Below are positions 17,750-25,203 of a stretch of 27,982 bases of DNA, one piece after another. Location: the NCBI GenBank assembly GCA_009602735.1, contig WELA01006903.1, positions 739,823 to 767,804 of the forward strand. The letters run 5' to 3'. Numbering within the stretch: the stretch's first letter is position 1; every line of letters begins with the position of its first letter. The notes below the pieces were generated by a model, which saw nothing but the letters and a program-made list of their open reading frames with translations, ran no database searches and had not been told where the DNA came from. The DNA is from Mesotaenium endlicherianum (lineage: Eukaryota; Streptophyta; Zygnematophyceae; Zygnematales; Mesotaeniaceae). A program made the translations under genes and the position numbers.

Positions 17750-20700
17750 TACCCAGGCTGAGTTCAAAAGGAGTCTTGCCCGTTGACGCGTGCACCGCAC
17801 TGTTGACCGCAAACTGAATTTGAGGCAACAGGTCATCCCAATTATCTTGTTTTTTGTTAATATATGCTCTGAGCACCTCTTGCAAAACTCGGTTAGTTCG
17901 TTCAGTCTGCCCATCAGTCTGAGGGTGATTTGCTGTGTTGAGCATCTGTTTGACTCCCATTAACCCCATTAAAGCTCTCCAAAACTTAGAGGTGAATTTT
18001 GAGTCTCTGTTTGAGATGATGTTAAAAGGGAGCCCATGTTGGCATACTACATGGTTGTAGAACTGTCTCGCTGTTTCGAGTGCAGTCACTTTGACAGTTG
18101 TGGGGATAAAAATGACCATTTTTGTCAGTTTATCCACGACTACCAATATTGAATCATGCCCATTGGCCGTTCTTGGTAGTGAGACCACCCAGTCCATGGA
18201 TATAGTTTCCAAGCGTCCAGCTGGGATGGGCAGCGGTTGCAAGAGACCTCCGTGTGGTGTGTGCCGAGACTTATTTCTCTGACACTGGTCACAGGACTTG
18301 ACATATTTCAAGACCTCCCGGGGTAATCCCTCCCAATGATAATGTTTTGCCAGTTTGCCAACAATTTTGGCTTACCCCAAATGGCCACCCAGGAGACTGT
18401 CATGAGCTTGACTCAGTAAGAGAGACCTTATTTCCAAGTCGTTAGGAATGACCAGCTTCAGCCTGCCTGAAGTGGTTTCGTTCACCCAGACCCCTCTCTT
18501 AAGCTTATACCCGAGTGTGGTAGCACGACACATACCAGTAGTGGGGCTGGGCTCAAATGTTGGGTCAGAAAGGTAGGCTTTCCTAAGTTGTTCAAGGAAG
18601 GACTTTTTCACCTTTAGTGAAGTGAGTGCACACAGGACTTTATCTACAGTATGCTGACTAAAGTTCCTTTCTTGCAAGTCAGGTCTTCTAGAGAGTGCAT
18701 CAGCAGGATTCAACTTCCCTGGTTTGTAGTCGATCTGGACTTGGAACTGCTCCAGCATCTGGCTCCAGCGGTTCTCCCTCCTCGACAGCTTGGACTTCTT
18801 CTGAAAGTGGGTCAGAGCTAGATGATCTGTAATCACCTTAAAAGCTTTACCATGTAAGTATGCTCTCCACTGTTTGAGTACATGAATGATAGCTAGCAGC
18901 TCTTTATCATGCACTGAGTAATTAATCTCCGCTGGATTAAATTTCATAGACTCATACAACACAGGATGCCACTCCTGCCGTACCTTACCATCCTTTGTGG
19001 TTTTGTCAGCAGGCTGCAACAAAATAGCACCCATGGCAAAATCAGAGGCATCAGTAACCACCTGCACCGGTTTGCTGGGGTCATACACGGCTAGCACTGG
19101 GGCAGAACAAAGGGCATCTTTAAGGGTCTGGAAGGCAGCCTGCTGCTCTTCCCCCCACACATACCCGATGTCTTTCTTAGTAAGGTCAGTCAGTTTACTG
19201 GCCTTTGTGGAATAATTCTCAATAAATCTCCTATAGTAGTTAGCCAACCCGAGGAAGGATCTAACTTCAGAGACAGACTGTGGTACTGGCCAGTCCCTTA
19301 TGGTCTGGACTTTCTTAGGATCCACACTGATGCCCTCTTTACTGACAACGTGGCCTAAGAATTCAATACTTTCCTTAAAGAAATCACACTTGCTCATTTT
19401 AGCATACAAGTGATTTTTCCGCAGAGTGTCCAGCACTTTCTTTAAGTGTTCAGTGTGCTGAGCTTCATCTTTAGAGAAAATTAAAATATCATCCAGGAAA
19501 ACTTGCACAAACTTATCCAAATAAGGTCTGAAAATGTCATTCATAGCACCCATAAAGGTAGCAGGAGCATTAGTCAGTCCAAATGGCATCACGTTGAACT
19601 CATAGTGTCCATAACGTGTGCGGAAAGCAGTCTTGTGTTCATCCCCCTCAGCAATTCTGATTTGATGATAACCACTCTTGAGATCTATCTTACTGAACAC
19701 CTTAGCGCCAGACAGGGTATCAAGCAAGTCCTCGATTCTGGGTAAAGCATACTTGTTCTTTACTGTAATTCTGTTCAGGGCTCTGTAATCCACACACATC
19801 CGCATACTGCCATCCTTTTTCTTAACAAATAGGATAGGTGCGCCGTACGGTGATTTACTGGGAGAAATGTAACCATTTTCCTCCAGCTCTGCAATCTGTG
19901 TTTTCAACTCCTCGCTCTCCAAATAAGACAAGCCATAAGTGCGTTGCCAGGGTGGCTGGCTACCAGGTAATAGATCAATCCTATGATCTACTTCCCTTTT
20001 AGGGGGTAGTCCTGGAGGCATGTTAAACACATCAGTGTACTGAGCAACAATTTTTGCAGCAGTAGGGTGCTCCGGAGGGCTTACCTTTTTCTCAACCACT
20101 TCTTCAGGTTGAGGAGGTACCTCTCTTAGCAGCAGACAGAACATTCTGTCTTCCTTCTGGTTCCAGCTTTTGACGAACTCCATTGCATTCAGCAACTTGC
20201 ATCCTTCTGGAAGCCTCTTCTTTTCCTTCATTTGCCATCCACACAGGACAAGAGGAAGAGCACTGGTGGGTGCCAAGTCAGTCTGCCCATCACTGGCTCC
20301 TCTCACTTTAACTGTACCTCTGCTCCAACACACTTCAGCTTGATGTCTATTAAGCCAGGACCTGCCTAGCACGAGATCATAAAAGCCAGTGTTGAGTACC
20401 TCAAATGTAAGCGTTTCAGTTAGAACTGCAATGCCAGAACCTAACTGGACCTCAATAGGCTTGGTTATAACTCCTCCCGGGATACTTGAGGCATCTCCAA
20501 GGAATATTTTTCTATTCCCTTGGGTGACAGTAGGCAGCCTTAGCCGCTTAACTAAGTCCTTGTGAATAAAAGTATGTGACGCCCCTCCGTCAACAAATGC
20601 CCTCACCTTCCTACCTGCAATCATGCAATGCAGTAGGATAGGGGGGACTGTCTTTTCCTGACTTTCGCATTGTTCTCCTGACGTAGCAAAGAAATGTTGG

Positions 20701-20902
20701 ACATCAGGTGGAACAAGAGCATCCAGAGTGTGCACTCTCTGGACGTCTATATTACTGATGGTCTCCTTTATCTGTTTGTCAGGCATGCATAGTGAATCCA
20801 GTTCAGCAGGACCCATAATACCTGCTACGAGGGCAGCTAGTGACGACTCACTATCTCTAGCATCCTCACAGTCAGTAGACTGGATTACTGACTGTTGCTG
20901 TC
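17745..20902 (-). pseudogene. pol: Pol of family-A copy 1: protease, RT, RNase H, integrase (one nonsense codon, split by copy 2)
   Basis: Entry is by -1 frameshift from gag; the first Met in frame is at 20816 (numbered 1). Protease: VDGGAS, Asp76. [37 protein letters not shown] and catalytic FLDD (440-443). RNase H: TDAS (Asp589), DKELLAI (Glu639), TDHLALTH (Asp664) and [10 protein letters not shown] (Asp706). Integrase HHCC begins at H805 and H812. A TAA (18374-18372) then interrupts; copy 2 has CAG there. The same frame continues without a shift into CDQCQRNK, the DDE core and GQTERTNR, until copy 2 interrupts at gactc. Only this stop and the insertion prevent a full Pol here, so the copy was recently near-intact. 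Confidence 0.93.
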
Positions 20903-20909
20903 TTTTAAA
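20868..20909 (-). promoter_or_regulatory. Programmed -1 ribosomal frameshift signal, copy 1
   Basis: On the minus strand a TTTAAAA heptamer (20909-20903) is phased as T TTA AAA in the gag frame. It is followed by a 7-nt spacer and a 9-bp perfect stem (20895-20887 with 20876-20868) with a 10-nt loop. The gag stop lies inside this stem-loop, and pol is in the -1 frame. In copy 1 a TAA in the pol frame lies just upstream of the heptamer, so any shift must happen at or after this site. Confidence 0.8.
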
Positions 20910-22363
20910 GGCTGGTCTTTTCTCTCGACCTTAGGCAGGTGCTTGACCGGACACTGTTCTCTGTAGTGGCCTTTCTGCTGACAATGGTAGCAAGTAGATT
21001 TTGCTGAGGCTGGTCTCGGCTTAGTCCTACCACCACCCCTTCCATAGCCACCTCGAGAGGGACCACCTCTACCTCTAGACTGAATAGCATTGTACTCATA
21101 CTCATATTCATCACCCTGATTATCCTCAGCCTGGTCTCCTTCAACTGCATTGTAGGAACCGTGGGGCTTTTTGACAATCTTAGACACCAAAGCGTTACTC
21201 TGGCGCTTGTGATTGAACTGCTGCTGATCCCAGGCGTCAGCATCCTGGATCAAGTCAGCCAGTTTCTCATACTTTTTCTCAGCAAAATGACCAGAGACCT
21301 CGGATTTCAAGCCATACCTGAAGTATGCTATCCTATACCGTTCTGGCAAATCAGGCTGCTTCATCATGTTCTCTTGGAACTTTTGAGCAAACTCAGCAAC
21401 TGAAGTGGTCTGCTTCAGTGTCAGGGAGATCATCGCATAGATAGCTTTCTCCTGCTGGTTGATGACATCAAACTTCTCATGCAACTTCTCGACAAACTCT
21501 ACCCACGTAGGGTCACCGAGTTGCCGAGCCTTACGCTCTTCCTTCCAGTAAAGCCACCAGTCTGCGGCACTGCCTTTCAGTAGCGCACCGGTGTGCCTGA
21601 CCTTCTCGTAATCTTGCAGTTCTGGGTAGTTCTCCAGCCACTGCTCAACATCCGCGAGAAACTTGATCAGGTAATATTTTCTGTTTCCCTCAGGATCATA
21701 GTCCTGGGGAGGTTTCGGCTTGGGCTTACTAGGCCCTCGGCCACCACCACTAGTGGTGTGAGACCCCAGTTGGTCTCTGTCCCGGAGTAGGGACATTATG
21801 ATTCTTTTGTCCTCCTGCTGGGACTGATACATGGTCGCCATTTGCGACTGCATCTGAACGAACAATGCTCCCAAGTCTACATTTTGGGGTGGTAGATTAG
21901 CAAATGCAGCAGCAGCATTGGCATCTACTCGCTGAGTAGTGTCCTCAACAATCCCTCTTGCTCCTGCAGCAGCAATTCCTGCCGCATTCAGCCGGTCACG
22001 TATTTGACCTAGGGGTACATTGAGTTGTACGGCAGGAGGTGGGTTCAGAACATTGGCCCTTGATGCCATAAGTTCTTCAACAGTGCGCTCGTCAGCTGGC
22101 TGTCCTTCCCTCCTTTGTATATCTTCAGCGGCCTTTGCTACTTGTTCAGCTTCTAGTCTGGCTATCTCCTCCTCAGCTTGCTGAGCTGCGACTGAGGCAA
22201 TAGCAGCTGCCTCATCTGCTGCCTCCCTAGCTGCAGTATCCGCTACTGCTTCCGAACAGGTACGGGTTCCCGCTAGATGGCTTTCCGCCTGGTTTTCGAC
22301 ATTCTCGTTATCCTGGCTCTCCATGTCTCGGGAGTTGCTAGTTTGAGACCTTGTCCTTACCAT
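20885..22363 (-). CDS. gag: Gag polyprotein of family-A copy 1 (intact)
   Basis: This is the structural capsid/nucleocapsid protein, 492 residues from the ATG just downstream of the primer-binding site. Residues of about 45-90 form an Ala/Glu-rich helix. The stretch from about 225 to 385 fits the retrotransposon Gag capsid domain ([23 protein letters not shown], the FAQKFQ region). An RGG-type basic stretch ([17 protein letters not shown]) precedes one CCHC zinc knuckle at C458, C461, H466 and C471, which binds genomic RNA. The frame ends in TAA just past a -1 frameshift signal that leads into pol. No damage is visible, so this could be translated. Confidence 0.95.
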   Translation of the reverse strand: MVRTRSQTSNSRDMESQDNENVENQAESHLAGTRTCSEAVADTAAREAADEAAAIASVAAQQAEEEIARLEAEQVAKAAEDIQRREGQPADERTVEELMASRANVLNPPPAVQLNVPLGQIRDRLNAAGIAAAGARGIVEDTTQRVDANAAAAFANLPPQNVDLGALFVQMQSQMATMYQSQQEDKRIIMSLLRDRDQLGSHTTSGGGRGPSKPKPKPPQDYDPEGNRKYYLIKFLADVEQWLENYPELQDYEKVRHTGALLKGSAADWWLYWKEERKARQLGDPTWVEFVEKLHEKFDVINQQEKAIYAMISLTLKQTTSVAEFAQKFQENMMKQPDLPERYRIAYFRYGLKSEVSGHFAEKKYEKLADLIQDADAWDQQQFNHKRQSNALVSKIVKKPHGSYNAVEGDQAEDNQGDEYEYEYNAIQSRGRGGPSRGGYGRGGGRTKPRPASAKSTCYHCQQKGHYREQCPVKHLPKVERKDQPLKDSNSQ

Positions 22364-22384
22364 ACAAAGAAGACTGTGATAACT

Positions 22385-22396
22385 GCTCCGATACCA
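22385..22396 (-). other. Primer-binding site of copy 1
   Basis: The minus strand reads TGGTATCGGAGC one base after the LTR. It matches the plant initiator-Met tRNA-type PBS (TGGTATCAGAGC) except for one base. Confidence 0.8.
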
Positions 22397-22397
22397 T

Positions 22398-23118
22398 TGA
22401 AATGAATCGACTTACCAAATAAGCGATTAACAATTAATAAAGATCTTTATATCAGCAAGTAATCTTTATGGTATTTTTCGTTAATTGGTCAAACGTCAAA
22501 GGACAATACACTAGCAGTTAATAATACTCGTAAGTCAAATGCGAGTAAACTAGCATCAATAATGCAAATCAGTAAACTCATACATAAGCAAGGTTAGAAG
22601 ACAGTGCGTGTCAATGGCTTCTCGCCTTGGATTCAGATCTCTCTCAGTAAGCTGTGCAAGAGAGTTGGCCTCGTTTCCCGAATGCCGAATCCGAGAGCAA
22701 TGCCTAGCATATGTACATGCAATGAGTTTACTGTTCAACGGCCAGTGCGATGGCACCGCCTACCCGGGAGTTAACCACGTTGGTAGGACCTTGGTTAACC
22801 AAATCCACCGCCATCTCCCATCATCCCAAATCGCCATCCATCATAGGGATGTCATCTGGCCATTCATCTAGCATACCACACTTAGATGCATATCGAGGCA
22901 GTTCGCTGCTACCGAGTACGGAAGTCAGCTGGCTGTCAAAGAATGGGTCAGCAAGCTGACTTATATGGACTTCAGCCCGCTGCTTTCGGCTGAGTCATTA
23001 AACTGAAAATTATTAAAAGTCTGGCAGACTGACTATTAACTAAAGTTCAGCAGGCTGAACTTAATTAATTATTATAATTAAATGAATATTATATCTACTA
23101 ATATACTGATTCATTACA
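22398..23118 (-). repeat. 5' LTR of family-A copy 1
   Basis: It is about 721 bp, starts TGTAATGAATC and ends GATTCATTTCA on the minus strand, and is followed by one spacer base and the primer-binding site. It should carry the promoter for copy 1. The U3 part contains the GCTG/CAGC palindrome array seen in all family-A LTRs. Confidence 0.96.
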
Positions 23119-23123
23119 AGCGG
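23119..23123. repeat. Target-site duplication of copy 1 (right)
   Basis: agcgg directly follows the LTR terminus at 23118 and matches 5277-5281. The duplicated bases lie in a codon of the element M RT. Confidence 0.95.
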
Positions 23124-23780
23124 CCTCCAAGCGGTCCAGGATTGCAGTGATGTGCGCCACATGCTCCTCAAACTTCTGACTGAAGACGAGCATGTCATCA
23201 ATGTAGCATCGGGCAGAGGACAGCCCGGCCAGCTCCTTATCCGTCACCCTCTGAAAGGTAGCTGGCGCGTTCTTCAACCCAAACGGCATCACCACCCACT
23301 CGTAGAGGCGCTGTGCTCCCCAGAACGCCGTCTTATGCTGGTCCTCCTCGGCGATGGGAATCTGGTTGAAGCCCTGACGCAGATCCAGCACCAAGAACCA
23401 AGTGCACGTGCCAATGTCGTCAAAGATCTCGTCAGGCGTCGGCATAGGATATCTGTCCAGCTTGGTGACCTCGTTCAGCCTACGATAGTCACCGCACATC
23501 CTCTTCTCGGACCAGTTGCCCGAGGCATCCTTCTTGGCTGGCATGACCGTGGGTGCGGCATAGCGAGAGGAGGACTCTCGAATGAGCCGGCTATCCTCCA
23601 GCTTGCCTGTCTGCGACTGATCAAGCCATCCTCAAAGTGGCTGTAGCGATAACGCTTCAGGAAAATGGGCTCTTGCGACGTGAGAGTAATCCGCATGGGG
23701 TCCCCCCTGTAGCGCCCGAGATCGTGCATGCCGCTGGCAAAGCTGGTGCTGCGCCTCCAGTCCAGCAGTGCCGTCAACTG
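23119..23780 (-). pseudogene. Element M reverse transcriptase, N-terminal part (frameshifted, split by copy 1)
   Basis: The upstream part (about 23780-23625) reads in one frame and includes [13 protein letters not shown], typical of the region before the RT fingers. The rest continues in a second frame, the same as the methyltransferase frame, with [59 protein letters not shown] and the catalytic box YIDD (Asp-Asp near 23199-23194). A one-step frame change near 23625 therefore breaks the gene. Another frame change near 23780 separates it from the methyltransferase frame, so the two shifts compensate each other. Coding ends abruptly at the agcgg insertion site and resumes in frame at 5281. The RT resembles Ty3/gypsy RTs but is clearly different from the family-A RT in the same window. 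Confidence 0.85.
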
Positions 23781-24687
23781 TGCCGCCTGCGTCTTGCTTC
23801 CATGTCGGTGGAGCTGGTGGCGTTGCCTGGCCTGCAGCTGGAGTCTCTTGTCTTGCCGCTGGGGTAGACTGTGGTGCTGCAGGTGTCACCTGCCCTGCAG
23901 CGGTTGGCGCTCGGCCTGCCGCGGGTACCTGCACCGTGGCAGCTGCGGCCAGCTGCCTGGCACCATCTGCCTGCGAGCAAGGAAAAAGAAAGGGTGACCG
24001 GGCCTCCCTGGGTCGCTGTGAGGACTCCTCTCTCCGCCGCCCCCCCCCCAGCAAACCAGAGTCCTCCCCGCGCGGCGGTGGGGAGGGGGGGCGGGTGCGC
24101 GCTGGCGGTGCAGGCCCTGCGCGTTGAGGATGCCACGTCGTGCCAAGCGGGGCCTGATTGTCATCGTCGGTGGAGTCATCGTCCATAGTCTTGGCAGGCC
24201 GAGGCAGCTCGGGATGCCGGGCTGCGGCGTAGAGAGGCGCCAAGGCCTGCGTTTGCAGCAGAATCCACGTGAGGACGTTGGCGTCGATCGCCTGCCCCAA
24301 GAGGCAAATGTGATTCACCTCAGTGAGACCGTCCACTTGTGTGAGATGCGGCGGGAAGCCCATGGCACGCTCCATCACCGCAGGGCGCGGCCTGTCAAAC
24401 ATGCCAGTCTCCAGGTCGATGACCATCCCGCGCTGATCTCCGACGAAGGCGTCGCTGTCGTAGCGGCTGACAAAAGTCGGCAACGCGCGAGTGACGTCAT
24501 GCAGGACCTCACACTGCGCCATGGAGGGATGTGGTAGTGCAGTCATGCGCTGGGCCAAACAAGGGGCATCGAGGATGGAGTCGACGGTGCGTGGGTGACG
24601 TGGATGAGAGGCGGCCAACGCCTCGAGAGTACCTGGCATCGCCAGGTTTGTGAAGTAGGCGCGGACGCGATGTGCGAAGGAACTAAT
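23632..24687 (-). pseudogene. Element M polyprotein part 2: C-terminal half of the DNMT3-like methyltransferase plus Pro/Ala linker
   Basis: This is the same reading frame as the upstream block, separated from it only by the TAG at 24690-24688. Immediately after the stop the frame reads HRVRAYFTNL, a good motif VIII for DNMT3-type enzymes. The first Met is at 24639. Counting from that Met, motif IX/X features are RPAVMERAMGFP (about 85-96) and LLGQAIDANVLTWIL (113-127). The stretch between VIII and IX is the target-recognition region and is short, as in DNMT3. After about residue 140 the sequence is Pro/Ala/Thr/Arg-rich linker. It contains a slip-prone run of 10 C on the plus strand (24040-24049). 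Near 23780 the sensible coding frame moves to another frame, so the last residues before 23632 are probably not native. Confidence 0.8.
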
Positions 24688-25203
24688 CTAGGCAGCGTCG
24701 ATGACGGCCTCGCGGCCGACGTAGCTGCTGCAAAGAGCGAAGTCGGTGCTAACATCGGGTTGGCGGTCGTGGCGCGCGGCCACGTTCTCCAGGACCCACG
24801 CGAGTGTGTGTGGCGGCTGGCGATCCTCAACAATGTTGAGGACGCGGAGCAAGTGCCAGAAGAGGGCCGTACGGGGATCGCTGAGCGCCTTGCCACGCCC
24901 GGCTCTGGAGAAGCCCTGGCACTCCCAACCGGCGATGACGAGGTCAATGGGCCCAAGGCGGGTGACATGCTCGACGGTGATGTCGCGGATGTCCATGGGC
25001 CAGTCTGTCTGCGCGCGGCGGAATGCGTGCTCGGGAAGGAGGTCAGGGAACCGCTCGTGGCCCAACGCCATCTGCCGACGGGCCACCTGCTGGGCCTCAG
25101 GATCGGGATCAACGTAGACGTAGCGGCGCACCAGGATGCCGGCTTGTAAGGTCGCGAGCAACCCGGTGGCGATGCCGGCGAAGAGCTCGACGAGGACGAT
25201 GCC
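24250..25203 (-). other. DNMT3-like cytosine-5 DNA methyltransferase domain (motifs I-X)
   Basis: This is the combined extent of the methyltransferase domain across the amber codon. Such enzymes transfer a methyl group from S-adenosylmethionine to carbon 5 of cytosine. All landmark motifs occur in order: I (AdoMet binding), a III-like DIRDIT, IV with Cys at 24921-24919, VI ENV, VIII RVR, IX and X. The usual Pro before the catalytic Cys is Glu here (WECQ instead of PCQ/PCN). The domain lies between protease and RT, so it would be made as part of the polyprotein. I see no ADD, PWWP, BAH or UBA module next to it in this window. Confidence 0.85.

Larger units (their letters stand above)
5282..23118 (-). 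mobile_element. Family-A chromovirus copy 1, nested in element M and itself interrupted by copy 2
   Basis: LTRs lie at 22398-23118 (5') and 5282-6010 (3'), with TG...CA termini, an initiator-Met-like primer-binding site and a polypurine tract. A perfect 5-bp duplication agcgg flanks the whole unit (5277-5281 and 23119-23123). Without copy 2 and one copy of its 5-bp duplication the element is about 8.92 kb. Its order is gag, pol (PR-RT-RH-IN-chromodomain) and a third ORF. The two LTRs differ at well over 25 positions plus indels by eye, more than those of copy 2. Confidence 0.97.
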
